Source: Arthrobacter sp. PAMC25284
GTDB lineage: Bacteria; Actinomycetota; Actinomycetes; Actinomycetales; Micrococcaceae
Direction of reading: 5' to 3'
Length of the DNA stretch: 64,000 nucleotides
Assembly (NCBI RefSeq): GCF_019443425.1
Contig: NZ_CP080382.1
Location: 434,001-498,000, forward strand
Positions 55,039 to 64,000 of the stretch are shown piece by piece. Numbering within the stretch: position 1 is the first letter of the stretch; every line of letters starts with the position of its first letter. Below the pieces are notes generated by a model, which worked only from the letters and a program-made list of their open reading frames with translations, made no database searches and was not told the DNA's origin. Both the position numbers and the translations under genes were made by a program.

Positions 55039-57894
55039 GTGAGTGAAACTACCAAACCGGCCCCTTCCCCCTCCGTGACAGACAATGCAGCGGACACACC
55101 AGCTGAACCTGCCGCCGGCCAGGGCACCCCGGTTCTTGTGGCGGAACCCGCCGCGAAACCCCGCAGCACCGCCGTCGACGTCTCCGCCACCGAGGCACCC
55201 GTGGCCCCCATTACCAGCCAGCCCCGGCTGATGGTGCTTGATGGCCACTCCATGGCATTCCGCGCGTTCTACGCCTTGCCGGCAGAGAACTTCGCCACTT
55301 CCACAGGCCAGCACACCAACGCCGTCCACGGCTTCACCTCCATGCTGATCAACCTGATCAAGGAGCAGAAGCCCACGCACGTCGCTGTCGCCTTCGATGT
55401 CTCCGACGACACCACCTTCCGAAAGGCCGAATACGACGGCTACAAGGGCGGCCGGAATGAGACGCCGCGCGAATTCAGCGGCCAGATCGACCTGATCGAC
55501 AAGGTCATGCAGGCCTGGGGCATCAAGACCATCGCAATGCCCGGCTTCGAGGCCGACGACGTCCTCGCCACGCTGGCGGCCCAGGGCGACGCAGCCGGCT
55601 TCGAGGTGCTCCTCGTCTCCGGCGACCGCGACACCTTCCAGCTCATCACAGACAACGTCTTCGTCCTCTATCCGAAGCAGGGCGTCAGCAATATCCCGCG
55701 GATGGACGCGGCAGCCATCGAAGCCAAGTACTTCGTAACCCCGCCGCAGTACTCGGACCTCGCCGCGCTCGTGGGGGAGTCCGCGGACAACCTCCCAGGG
55801 GTGCCCGGCGTTGGCCCGAAGACCGCCGCCAAATGGATCAACCTCTATGGCGGCCTCGAAGGCATCCTCGAAAACCTGGACAAAATCGGCGGCAAAGTCG
55901 GCGACTCGCTCCGCGAACACATCGGCTCCGTCAAACGGAACCGGCGGCTCAACCACCTCCTGCGCGACCTGGAACTGCCGGTATCGCTCCAGGAACTCGA
56001 AGAGCCACGCCCCGACCACGACGCCGTCGAGGAACTCTTCGACACGCTGGAATTCAAAACGCTCAGGACCCGGCTCTTTGCGCTCTACGGCAACGAATCC
56101 AAGGACGTCCACGCCGAGAGCATCGAGGTTCCCGACTACACCACGCTCACCGGGGCTGCGGAACTCCGGGAGTTCCTCGACGCCGGCAAGGGGCAGCGCT
56201 CCGCCCTCGCCGTGGACCTGGTGCCCGGCGGAATCGCCGACGACGCCGCCGCGATCGCCGTCGCGCGTCCCGACGCCGCCGCGTTCATCGACCTCGCCTC
56301 CCTCGATGCCGAGGCCGATGCGGTGCTGGCCGCCTGGCTAAACGATCCGCACGCCCCCAAAGTCCTGCACGGCTTCAAACCCGCGCTCAAGGCCTTCACC
56401 GCCCGTGGCCTGGGCCTGGACGGCGTCGTCGACGACACATCCATCTCCGGGTACCTGATCCAGCCGGACCGCCGCAGCTACGAGCTGGCCGAACTCGCCC
56501 AGCATCACCTGAAGATGAACGTCTCGACGGAAGCTGCCAAGACCGGTCAACTGGAACTGGCCTTCGACGGCGAGGACGACGGCGCCGCCGCCGGCGCGCT
56601 CGTCCAGCAGTCCGCCGTCGTGCTGGCCCTGAGCCACCACTTCGAAACGGAACTGACGACCCGCGAGGCGCAGGAGCTGCTCACCAGCCTCGAACTGCCG
56701 GTCAGCCGCGTCCTGGCCCGGATGGAACTCGACGGGATCGCCGTGTCGATGGACCGTATGAACGAGCAGTTGGCGGATCTGTCGAAGGTCATCGAAAATG
56801 CCCAGGAGCTTGCGTTCGCGGCGATCGGGCATGAAGTGAACCTGGGATCCCCGAAGCAACTGCAGACGGTACTTTTTGAAGAACTGGGCCTGCCGAAGAC
56901 CAAAAAAATCAAATCCGGGTACACCACCGACGCCGCCTCGCTCAAGACGCTGCTGGAAAAGACCGGACACGAATTCCTGGTCCAGCTGATGGCGCACCGG
57001 GAATCAGCCAAACTCCGGCAGATGGTGGAGTCACTCAAGAAGTCCGTGGCGGACGATGCCCGGATCCACACCACGTACGCGCAGAACGTCGCCGCGACGG
57101 GCCGGATCTCCTCCAACAACCCCAACCTGCAAAACATCCCGGTCCGCAGCGAGGAAGGCCGGCGTGTGCGCGGCATCTTCGTGGTCAGCGAGGGTTTTGA
57201 ATGCCTGCTGTCCGCGGACTACTCGCAGATCGAGATGCGGATCATGGCGCACCTCTCCGCCGACCCGGGCCTGATCCAGGCCTACAAGGACGGCGAGGAC
57301 CTGCACCGGTTCGTCGGTTCGCACATCTTCGGCGTGGCACCGGCCGAGGTCACCAGTGCGATGCGTTCCAAGGTCAAGGCGATGTCCTACGGCCTGGCCT
57401 ACGGGCTGACCTCCTTCGGGCTGTCCAAGCAGCTGGAGATCTCCGTCGACGAGGCCCGGACCCTGATGAAGGAATACTTCGAACGCTTCGGCGCCGTCCG
57501 CGACTACCTCCGCGGCGTTGTTGAACAGGCCCGGATCGACGGCTACACGGCCACCATCGAGGGCCGCCGGCGTTACCTGCCGGACCTGACCAGCACGGAC
57601 CGACAGCTGCGGGAAAACGCCGAACGTGTGGCGTTGAACTCGCCGATCCAGGGTTCCGCCGCCGACATCATCAAACGCGCCATGCTGGGGGTCTCGGAGG
57701 CGCTGGCCGACCAAGGCCTTAAATCGCGGATGCTGCTCCAGGTCCATGACGAACTGGTCCTCGAAGTCGCGCCCGGGGAACTGGAGGCCGTCCGGAAACT
57801 GGTCACGGAGCAAATGGGCGCCGCCGCGGAACTGTCCGTACCGCTCGATGTCCAGATCGGCGTTGGCTCCAGCTGGTTCGAGGCGGGCCACTAG
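55039..57894 (+). CDS. polA: DNA polymerase I
   Basis: Replicative repair polymerase, 951 residues. An N-terminal Ala/Pro/Thr-rich extension (about 60 residues) precedes the 5'-3' exonuclease (MVLDGHSMAFRAFYALP, GDRDTFQLI, LPGVPGVGPKTAAKW). The middle 3'-5' exonuclease region has lost the usual acidic metal ligands, as in most actinobacteria, so proofreading is unlikely. Polymerase motifs: NIPVRSEEGRRVRG, LLSADYSQIEMRI, VKAMSYGLAYGLTSFG and LLQVHDELVLEV. The GTG at 55039 gives MSETTKPAPS. Confidence 0.96.
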   Translation: MSETTKPAPSPSVTDNAADTPAEPAAGQGTPVLVAEPAAKPRSTAVDVSATEAPVAPITSQPRLMVLDGHSMAFRAFYALPAENFATSTGQHTNAVHGFTSMLINLIKEQKPTHVAVAFDVSDDTTFRKAEYDGYKGGRNETPREFSGQIDLIDKVMQAWGIKTIAMPGFEADDVLATLAAQGDAAGFEVLLVSGDRDTFQLITDNVFVLYPKQGVSNIPRMDAAAIEAKYFVTPPQYSDLAALVGESADNLPGVPGVGPKTAAKWINLYGGLEGILENLDKIGGKVGDSLREHIGSVKRNRRLNHLLRDLELPVSLQELEEPRPDHDAVEELFDTLEFKTLRTRLFALYGNESKDVHAESIEVPDYTTLTGAAELREFLDAGKGQRSALAVDLVPGGIADDAAAIAVARPDAAAFIDLASLDAEADAVLAAWLNDPHAPKVLHGFKPALKAFTARGLGLDGVVDDTSISGYLIQPDRRSYELAELAQHHLKMNVSTEAAKTGQLELAFDGEDDGAAAGALVQQSAVVLALSHHFETELTTREAQELLTSLELPVSRVLARMELDGIAVSMDRMNEQLADLSKVIENAQELAFAAIGHEVNLGSPKQLQTVLFEELGLPKTKKIKSGYTTDAASLKTLLEKTGHEFLVQLMAHRESAKLRQMVESLKKSVADDARIHTTYAQNVAATGRISSNNPNLQNIPVRSEEGRRVRGIFVVSEGFECLLSADYSQIEMRIMAHLSADPGLIQAYKDGEDLHRFVGSHIFGVAPAEVTSAMRSKVKAMSYGLAYGLTSFGLSKQLEISVDEARTLMKEYFERFGAVRDYLRGVVEQARIDGYTATIEGRRRYLPDLTSTDRQLRENAERVALNSPIQGSAADIIKRAMLGVSEALADQGLKSRMLLQVHDELVLEVAPGELEAVRKLVTEQMGAAAELSVPLDVQIGVGSSWFEAGH

Positions 57895-57935
57895 TCCGTT
57901 GCGGCCCGGCTGGCCCGTTGGTTAGGCTCAGGACT

Positions 57936-59232
57936 GTGTCGAATCCACGAGGGGACTATGAAATCCGCCGGTTTGAACCGGCAGCCAAAGACGATCCGGC
58001 GTACCCCGGGTCGGTCGCGTGGAAGCGGGCGGTCGACTTTGGCTTCCACGACGCCCGCCGCACCGACGAGCGGGTGGACAAGGGCCTCGAGATGGACCGC
58101 GCTGACCGGCGGGTGATGACCGGTGCGTACCAGGCGGGGCCAGTTGCCGGCCACTCGCTCGGCGCGGACATACCCGTTGCCACGTTCGGAACGATGACCC
58201 GGACGCTGAACATTGGTTTCGGCCGCCTTCTGGATACCCGGCTGGTGACCAACGTGACCGTGCGGACCTCGCACCGGCGACGCGGACTGCTGCGCCGCAT
58301 GATGGGCGGGGAGCTGGCCCTGGCCCGGCAGGAAGGCCTGGCGATGGCAGCACTCACCGCCTCGGAGGCCTCGATCTACGGCCGCTTCGGGTACGGCGTC
58401 GCGACGTCCGAGCAGTCGGTCAAAGTGGACACCACGGCGCGTTTCGTGTTGAAGCACATTCCGGTCGGCAGCGTCGAGGTGGCCGATCCGAAGGTCCTCC
58501 TGGAGCTGGCTCCGGAGGTCTTTGACCGCCTGCACCGCGTTACCCCCGGATCGATCGGCCGGCACGAGTTCTACCGGCAATTGGCCTCGGGTTCGGTCGG
58601 CCGCGACGGGGACGAGGACCTGAAGGTCAAGGTGGCGTTGCATTACGGGCCCCGACGGCGGTGTGGACGGCTACGTGTCCTATAAGTTCCGCGGCTGGTC
58701 CAGCACCCCCTACACGATGGAGGTAATCGACCTGGTGGCGGCGACCCGGGCGGCCTACCTGGAGCTGTGGCAGTACCTGGGCGCCATCGACCTCGTCGAA
58801 CGCGTCACCTGGGCGGAAGCGCCCGTGGACGATCCGCTGCCATGGGCACTCGAGGACCCCCGTTGCGTCGACGCCTCGGAGGCCAGGGACATGCTCTGGC
58901 TGCGGGTGCTGGACGTCAGGAAGGCCCTGGAGGCACGCCATTACCCCGCCGACGGGCGGCTGGTGCTAAACGTCGCCGATCCGCTCGGCCTGGCGGACGG
59001 CACGTTCGCCCTCGACGTGAGCGGAGGTGCCGCCGTCGTCACGGACACAGGCGGTGCCGGCGCGGACCTTGAATTGGATGTGTCGGCGCTCTCCTCGATC
59101 TACCTCGGTGGCGTTCATCCGGTCACGCTGGCATCTTCGGGACGGATCGAAGAGCAGACGCCGGGCGCGGCATTTGCAGCCGCCCGCATGTTCGCCGTCG
59201 AACGCCCGCCGCACTGCCTGACGCATTTCTAG
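57936..59232 (+). CDS. Eis-like N-acetyltransferase (frameshifted)
   Basis: A 431-residue protein of the Eis (enhanced intracellular survival) GNAT family. The N-terminal GNAT core has NVTVRTSHRRRGLLRRMMGG (acetyl-CoA loop), AALTASEASIYGRFGYGVA, and the C-terminal part has a sterol-carrier-like fold (PLGLADGTFALDVSG, SSIYLGGVHPVTL). Removing one base from the GGGCCCC at 58647-58653 joins the halves. Some Eis relatives acetylate aminoglycosides; substrate here is not known. Follows polA by 41 bp. Confidence 0.87.
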
Positions 59233-59290
59233 GCCCTGCCTGGTCCGGTTTTACGGTGTGATTCCGCGGCGCGCGGACGGACGTGGCGCT

Positions 59291-59320
59291 TTGACCGGGG
59301 GTAACGGAACCGACTAGACT
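59291..59320 (+). promoter_or_regulatory. likely housekeeping promoter of rpsA
   Basis: TTGACC (59291-59296), an 18-base spacer and TAGACT (59315-59320), close to the actinobacterial sigma-70 consensus. This leaves a leader of about 150 bases before the rpsA ATG. Confidence 0.6.
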
Positions 59321-59477
59321 AAACGGGCGTGCATTACGTGCGCGCATCTTCAAATCCACAAATCAGGATGACCCGGCGACGGTCCATGTGATCGGCCGAA
59401 ATCTTTGCCTGCGTTCCATAATGCGGGACAAGCGGTTTGCCTGACCGACTAACTATCCACAACGGAGCCCCTACTAC

Positions 59478-60954
59478 ATGACCATCACCTCCACCGAGAA
59501 GCCCGGTACCCCCGTAGTCGCGATTAACGACATCGGTACCGCTGAGGACTTCCTCGCAGCAGTCGACGCCACCATCAAGTACTTCAACGACGGAGATCTC
59601 GTCGAAGGTACCGTCGTCAAGGTCGACCGCGATGAAGTTCTGCTCGACATCGGTTACAAGACCGAAGGTGTCATTCCCTCCCGCGAGCTTTCCATCAAGC
59701 ATGACGTTGATCCCGGAGACGTCGTCTCCGTCGGCGATCTCGTCGAGGCCCTGGTGCTCACCAAGGAAGACAAAGAAGGCCGCCTGATCCTCTCCAAGAA
59801 GCGTGCTCAGTACGAGCGTGCCTGGGGCGACATCGAGAAGGTCAAGGAAGAAGACGGTGTCGTTACCGGTACCGTCATCGAGGTTGTCAAGGGTGGTCTT
59901 ATCCTCGACATCGGCCCTGCGCGGCTTCCTGCCCGCATCCCTCGTCGAGATGCGCCGTGTGCGCGACCTTGCTCCGTACATCGGTCAGCAGATCGAAGCC
60001 AAGATCATCGAGCTGGACAAGAACCGCAACAACGTTGTGCTGTCCCGCCGTGCATGGCTCGAGCAGACCCAGTCCGAGGTCCGCTCCACGTTCCTCAACA
60101 AGCTGGAAAAGGGCCAGGTCCGTCCCGGCGTCGTTTCCTCCATCGTCAACTTCGGTGCATTCGTGGACCTGGGCGGCGTAGACGGCCTCGTGCACGTTTC
60201 CGAGCTGTCCTGGAAGCACATCGACCACCCGTCCGAGGTTGTCGAAGTTGGCCAGGAAGTCACCGTCGAGGTTCTCGAAGTCGACCTGGACCGCGAGCGT
60301 GTTTCCCTCTCGCTCAAGGCTACGCAGGAAGATCCGTGGCAGACCTTCGCCCGCACCCACGCCCTCGGGCAGGTTGTTCCGGGTAAGGTCACCAAGCTCG
60401 TTCCGTTCGGCGCGTTCGTTCGCGTTGAAGACGGCATCGAAGGCCTGGTCCACATCTCCGAGCTCGCCGTGCGCCACGTTGAGCTGGCCGAGCAGGTTGT
60501 CTCCGTTGGCGACGAGCTGTTCGTCAAGGTCATCGACATCGACCTCGAGCGCCGCCGCATCTCGCTCTCCCTCAAGCAGGCCAATGAGGGCGTCGACGCC
60601 GACAGCACCGAATTCGATCCGGCACTCTACGGCATGGCCGCCGAGTACGACGAAGAGGGCAACTACAAGTACCCGGAGGGCTTCGACCCGGAGTCCAACG
60701 AGTGGCTTGAAGGCTACGAGAACCAGCGCGCCGTTTGGGAGCAGCAGTACGCTGACGCCCAGACCCGCTGGGAAGCCCACAAGAAGCAGGTTGCCCAGCA
60801 CGCTGCCGACGACGCTGCAGCTGCAACGTCCGGCGAGTCTGACTCCGGCACCACGAGCTACTCCTCTGAGCCGGCTGTAGCCGAGACCGGTGCAGGCACG
60901 CTTGCTTCGGACGAGGCTCTTGCCGCTCTGCGCGAGAAGCTCACCGGCAACTAG
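59478..60954 (+). CDS. rpsA: 30S ribosomal protein S1 (frameshifted)
   Basis: S1 helps mRNA bind the small ribosomal subunit. 491 residues with four S1 domains: VEGTVVKVDRDEVLLDIGYK (~40), GTVIEVVKGGLILDIG (~130), VRPGVVSSIVNFGAFVDLGG (~215), VPGKVTKLVPFGAFVRVEDG (~300), then an acidic tail. The frame breaks in the CCC at 59915-59917 within the second domain; removing one C restores DIGLRGFLPASLVEMR. S1 is normally essential, so this is almost certainly a sequence error. Confidence 0.96.
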
Positions 60955-61012
60955 TTTGCCCCAGGTCATCATGGAGTCCGCTCCGTAAGACCAGGCAGTT
61001 AGTTCGCAGAAG

Positions 61013-61043
61013 GCGGCCGTCCCCCCGGGGCGGCCGCTTTTTT
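61013..61043 (+). terminator. intrinsic terminator after rpsA
   Basis: GC stem GCGGCCG / CGGCCGC (61013-61019 with 61031-61037) extended by CCCC/GGGG past a bulged T, then six T (61038-61043). Confidence 0.88.
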
Positions 61044-61067
61044 GTGCTCACCTGAATCCGTGGCCGG

Positions 61068-61151
61068 GGGACATGCCCAGTTTTTGTTTGACGTGGCTTG
61101 GGGACATGCCCAGTCCCTGCGGCCGGAGATGGGCACTTTGTCACTATGTCC
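61068..61151. repeat. repeat block A flanking the VOC gene
   Basis: GGGACATGCCCAG occurs at 61068 and 61101, followed by GGGCACTTTGTCACTATGTCC-like sequence at 61131-61151. A related block lies on the other side of the VOC gene (61727-61809). Confidence 0.6.
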
Positions 61152-61266
61152 AACCGCTGGCGTTGCCGGTGGACACTTCCCTTGACGCTGCATCCCTTGA
61201 CGCGCGTGCCCTCCGCGACGAGACTGTCCGGGTCCGCTGCGGCACCGCCTACCGGAAAGGCCAAGA

Positions 61267-61695
61267 ATGTCCAATACCTCAAACCCGAGCGATGCAACAA
61301 CCGGCAACGCATCTGGCCAGTGGCCTCAGGGCGTTGGCGCCATCACGCTGTTTGTAGATGACCTGGCCGCATGTAGGGACTTCTATCAGGACGTGTTTGG
61401 CCTCGCCGTGACATTCGAGGATGATGTCTCGGCGGTCTTCAAATTCCAAAACGTCATGATCAATCTGCTGGACTCCACGGCCGCCCCTGAGCTCATCGGC
61501 CCGGCCGCCGTAGCGCCAGCCGCGGCCGGGGCCCGTCAGCAGTTCACGATCGAAGTCGGCGACGTTGACGCCATGTGTGCCGAACTGGAACGCCGCGGGG
61601 CAACGCTCCTCAACGGACCGATGGACAGGCCCTGGGGAATTCGCACGGCCAGCTTCCGTGATCCCGGCGGCCACATCTGGGAGATTGCCCAGTAG
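61267..61695 (+). CDS. VOC-family (glyoxalase-like) protein
   Basis: A 142-residue vicinal oxygen chelate protein: AITLFVDDLAACRDFYQDVFGL, VFKFQNVMINLLD, then FTIEVGDVDAMCAELERRG and RTASFRDPGGHIWEIAQ. Metal-binding positions at the second half (Glu in WEIA) are present; the N-terminal His of lyases is not obvious. It could be a dioxygenase-like or antibiotic-sequestering protein. Flanked by two related repeat blocks. Confidence 0.85.
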   Translation: MSNTSNPSDATTGNASGQWPQGVGAITLFVDDLAACRDFYQDVFGLAVTFEDDVSAVFKFQNVMINLLDSTAAPELIGPAAVAPAAAGARQQFTIEVGDVDAMCAELERRGATLLNGPMDRPWGIRTASFRDPGGHIWEIAQ

Positions 61696-61726
61696 CCGTG
61701 CCGGTTGGGCTCGCCGGTCCGGGCCA

Positions 61727-61809
61727 AGGGACATGCTCAGTCCAAGACCCGGGTGACGGACACTTTGCCGCTATGCCCACCCGTGTGCGCCAAGGCAGAG
61801 CATGTCCCT
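61727..61809. repeat. repeat block B with inverted arms
   Basis: AGGGACATGCTC (61727-61738) pairs with GAGCATGTCCCT (61798-61809), enclosing a segment similar to block A (GACACTTTGCCGCTATGCCC near 61759). About 60 bases lie between the arms. Confidence 0.6.
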
Positions 61810-61864
61810 CGGAACGGGCCGGATCTTACCCTGGGGGCGGGGCCGGCACCGTGGGCGTGGGGGG

Positions 61865-61930
61865 CCTCAGCCCAGTCGGATCCGGGCAGCGACGGGTGCC
61901 TTCGGCTCCTCAGCCCAGTCGGATCCGGGC
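61865..61930. repeat. 23-bp direct repeat at the GNAT 3' end
   Basis: Two exact 23-bp copies (61865-61887 and 61908-61930), starting CCTCAGCCCAGTCGG, lie 43 bp apart. One overlaps the stop codon of the GNAT gene on the minus strand; the other lies just outside it. It looks like a small tandem duplication of the gene's end. Confidence 0.7.
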
Positions 61931-62497
61931 CCTGACAGGTGCGGCCGGGGTATCTGCACCGGCGCTGGGACTGATCCCGGACACGATCTCGGCACCCCCA
62001 GCCCGCAGCAGGGCCTGCGCGGCATGATTGCCCGGGCTGGTTTGGGCCCTCAGCTCGCGGGCGCCGGCGGCCAACGCCAGGTCCCTGACCAGCCGAAACG
62101 CCTCCGCGCCGATGCCGGTCCCACGCATGGCCCGGCCCAGCCAGATTCCGGTCTCCAGCGACTGGCTGTCCGATTCGTGGTCCCGCCCACGGCTTGGGTC
62201 CCGCCCACGGCTTTGATCCGCCGGTCCGGTCCGCCGGAGCCGGATGGACCCGGCAATTTCGCCATTGCTGTAGACGGCCCAGGTCTTCTCCGCGGCCGGC
62301 CCTTCGAGCCCGGCAGCGGCGGCCCGGTGGTAGGCCCGGAACCAGCTGATCCGTTCGGTGTTCCAGCCGGCGGTGCCGCCCAGGGGTGGGGTGACTTCGT
62401 CGGCGTCGGCGTCGCTGGTGGCAAGGGCCAGCAGTTCCACGAGGACGGCCTCAGTCACGTCCTCCAGCACTACTCGGGATTCATTTGAGACGGGCAT
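61910..62497 (-). CDS. GNAT-family N-acetyltransferase
   Basis: A 195-residue acetyltransferase: TWAVYSNGEIAGSIRLRR, TGIWLGRAMRGTGIGAEAFR (acetyl-CoA loop), LRAQTSPGNHAAQALLRAGG. An inserted Arg/Gly/Asp stretch (QSRGRDPSRGRDHESD) is encoded by a short tandem repeat near 62180. The ATG at 62497 overlaps the end of the YigZ gene by 17 bp, so the two are probably co-transcribed. The substrate is unknown. Confidence 0.83.
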   Translation of the reverse strand: MPVSNESRVVLEDVTEAVLVELLALATSDADADEVTPPLGGTAGWNTERISWFRAYHRAAAAGLEGPAAEKTWAVYSNGEIAGSIRLRRTGPADQSRGRDPSRGRDHESDSQSLETGIWLGRAMRGTGIGAEAFRLVRDLALAAGARELRAQTSPGNHAAQALLRAGGAEIVSGISPSAGADTPAAPVRARIRLG

Positions 62498-63182
62498 CGA
62501 TCCACCGTGTTTCTCCGGGCACCAGGGTGGCTGTTCCGGCCGACAGCGAGGCCAGGAGCGCAGCTGCCTCTGCGAGGGCCGCCGCTTCGTCCGGGAGGGC
62601 AATCTTCAGGACAGCATCCTGCGCCTCATATCCGGTCTCTGCCATCACCTGGCCTGCCGAGCGCAGTTCGTTCTCCAGGCGACCGGCCGCGGCATGGGGG
62701 ACCCGCACCGAGCAGATGCGCAACCGCCGCCGCAGGACCAGCGGCGCGAGATCCGCCGCGGCCGAGACCGATTCCGAGTAGGCCCGCACCAGACCGCCGG
62801 CGCCGAGCAGGATGCCGCCGAAGTAGCGGACGACGACGGCGGTGATGTCGCTGAGGTCGGCGTTCCCTGTGGGGGTTTCCCGCTTCAGGAGCGCGTCCAG
62901 CATCGGGATCCCCGCGGTTCCGGACGGCTCACCGTCGTCGCTGGAGCGCTGGATTCCGCGGTCCGGGCCGAGCACGAACGCGGAGCAGTGATGGCGGGCG
63001 TCATGGAATTCCCGGCGCAGGCCGGCAATCACAGCCCGGGCGCTGTCCTCGTCTCCGGTCCGGGCAAGAACGGTGATGAACCTGGATCGTTTGACCTCCA
63101 GCTCATGGCGGAATCCCGGTCCGGCGGCCAGGGTTGTGTAGACCGTCGCCCGGCTCTCCTCGATATCCACGTCATCTGCCAC
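62481..63182 (-). CDS. YigZ/IMPACT-family protein
   Basis: A 233-residue protein of the UPF0029/IMPACT family. N-terminal: FRHELEVKRSRFITVLART, ARHHCSAFVLG, SSDDGEPSGTAGIPML; then VVVRYFGGILLGAGGLVRAYSES. The C-terminal DUF1949 domain follows from about residue 145. The role is not well known; some are linked to translation control. GTG start at 63182, divergent from coaE. Confidence 0.92.
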   Translation of the reverse strand: MADDVDIEESRATVYTTLAAGPGFRHELEVKRSRFITVLARTGDEDSARAVIAGLRREFHDARHHCSAFVLGPDRGIQRSSDDGEPSGTAGIPMLDALLKRETPTGNADLSDITAVVVRYFGGILLGAGGLVRAYSESVSAAADLAPLVLRRRLRICSVRVPHAAAGRLENELRSAGQVMAETGYEAQDAVLKIALPDEAAALAEAAALLASLSAGTATLVPGETRWIDARLK

Positions 63183-63210
63183 CGGATCAGTTTAGTCTGG
63201 TGGGGTGTTG

Positions 63211-64000
63211 ATGATCGGGTTGACCGGCGGGATCGCTGCAGGAAAGTCAGTGGCTGCTGCCCGCCTGCGTGAACGCGGCGCCGTGCTTGTTGATGCTGAT
63301 GCGCTGGCCCGCGAAGTGGTGGAGCCCGGCACGCCGGGCCTGGCCCGGGTAGTGGAGGAGTTTGGCGCGGAGATGCTCACGGCCGACGGCGCGCTGGACC
63401 GCGCCCGTCTGGGTGCTGCGGTCTTCGGTCATCCCGGGCGGCTCGAGACGCTCAACGGCATCATCCATCCTTTGGTGCGCGAACGCGCCGCCGCGCTCGT
63501 CGCCGCGGCCCCTGTCGGTGCTGTCGTTGTCCAGGACATCCCGCTCCTGGTGGAAACCGGGCAGGGCCGAAACTTCCACCTGGTCGTAGTGGTGGATGCG
63601 CCGGACGGACTGCGGCTCCAACGGCTGCTGGAGCGCCGGCAGATGGGCGAAGAAGCCGCACGGTCGAGAATGGCCGCCCAGGCATCCCGGGCCGACCGGC
63701 TGGCCGCCGCCGATGTAGTGCTCGAGAACGAGGGCACGCCGGAAGACCTCGCGGCCGCCGTCGACCGCCTGTGGGATGACCGGCTGGTGCCCTTCGCGCT
63801 CAATGTCGCACAGGAGCGGATCGCCCCACGGACGGAAGGCCCGGTCATTGCCGCGTTCAATCCGGACTGGAACACCCAGGCAGGCCGGATTATTGCCCGA
63901 CTGCAGGCGGTGGCGCCGCAGGAGATCCTCGCGGTCGACCATATCGGGTCCACCGCCGTACCGGGACTGGACGCCAAGGACGTTATAGACCTCCAGCTCA
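63211..64000 (+). CDS. coaE: dephospho-CoA kinase fused to a GrpB/UPF0157 domain (partial)
   Basis: Last step of coenzyme A synthesis, cut by the window end. The N-terminal kinase (about 1-195) has P-loop MIGLTGGIAAGKSVAAARL, DADALAREVV and VQDIPLLVETG. From about residue 205 a GrpB-like domain begins (FNPDWNTQAGRIIARL, VDHIGSTAVPGLDAKDVID). This fusion is known in actinobacteria. The ATG at 63211 has GGTGGGG 5 bases upstream; a GTG at 63205 is possible. Confidence 0.92.
   Translation, partial: MIGLTGGIAAGKSVAAARLRERGAVLVDADALAREVVEPGTPGLARVVEEFGAEMLTADGALDRARLGAAVFGHPGRLETLNGIIHPLVRERAAALVAAAPVGAVVVQDIPLLVETGQGRNFHLVVVVDAPDGLRLQRLLERRQMGEEAARSRMAAQASRADRLAAADVVLENEGTPEDLAAAVDRLWDDRLVPFALNVAQERIAPRTEGPVIAAFNPDWNTQAGRIIARLQAVAPQEILAVDHIGSTAVPGLDAKDVIDLQL

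Noticed and set aside
59478..60954. rpsA as a true pseudogene
   Set aside because: S1 is normally essential and both halves are perfectly conserved. One extra C explains the break.

Overview
The window is about 64 kb of high-GC chromosomal DNA from an actinobacterium. Gene content, order and protein style point to the Micrococcaceae, closest to Arthrobacter/Pseudarthrobacter: a bcc:aa3 respiratory supercomplex locus (ctaC-ctaD-ctaF and ctaE-qcrC-qcrA-qcrB), an actinobacterial CtaF subunit, frequent GTG starts, DUF3043/DUF3054/DUF4193 proteins and a CoaE-GrpB fusion. The genus is inferred from recall of these families, not from a search.

Layout. 0-5 kb: an alpha/beta hydrolase, pyrD, DUF3043, an M20 dipeptidase and erpA. 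5-14 kb: respiratory chain genes, interrupted by a divergent ptsH / GntR (DasR-like) pair that shares a dre-like palindrome. 14-17.4 kb: trpD, a stand-alone AsnC-type ligand domain, DUF3054, a cysteine hydrolase and a small unknown protein. 17.6-21.1 kb: Leloir operon galT-galK-galE with three 20-bp-phased repeats upstream. 21-31.6 kb: accessory and regulatory genes: small DUF proteins, a hydrolase, a Rieske remnant, a GGDEF/EAL protein, a tail-to-tail response regulator and kinase, a broken amylosucrase, a cytoplasmic HtaA-domain protein and a small SARP regulator. 31.7-35.7 kb: a small membrane protein, a YciO/Sua5-type protein, DUF6457 and an FdhF/YdeP-type molybdopterin oxidoreductase. 35.7-45.1 kb: after 1.1 kb of AT-richer non-coding DNA, a cassette of a giant secreted haem peroxidase with RTX, FnIII and Ig-like domains, a Tat-exported three-domain multicopper oxidase, and a lipoprotein with an acidic tail. 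45.3-54.6 kb: a beta-CASP hydrolase, a universal stress protein, an osmoprotectant ABC transporter, a PiT phosphate transporter and a DHFR-like reductase. 54.6-64 kb: a thioesterase, polA, an Eis-like acetyltransferase, rpsA, a VOC protein between related repeats, a GNAT protein, YigZ and coaE (cut by the window edge).

The most interesting candidate system is the peroxidase / multicopper oxidase / acidic lipoprotein cassette (36823-45123). The two enzyme types are the ones separately linked to bacterial Mn(II) oxidation, so an extracellular metal- or phenol-oxidising system is a reasonable hypothesis.

Quality warning. At least eleven genes, including the normally essential rpsA and ctaD, carry a +1 frameshift in a G/C run, and at ten of the eleven the run lies at a GGCC core. 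I read these as sequence errors, possibly tied to a modified GGCC motif, not as pseudogenes. Removing one base restores a full-length product in ten of the eleven. The amylosucrase differs: it has also lost a large internal piece.
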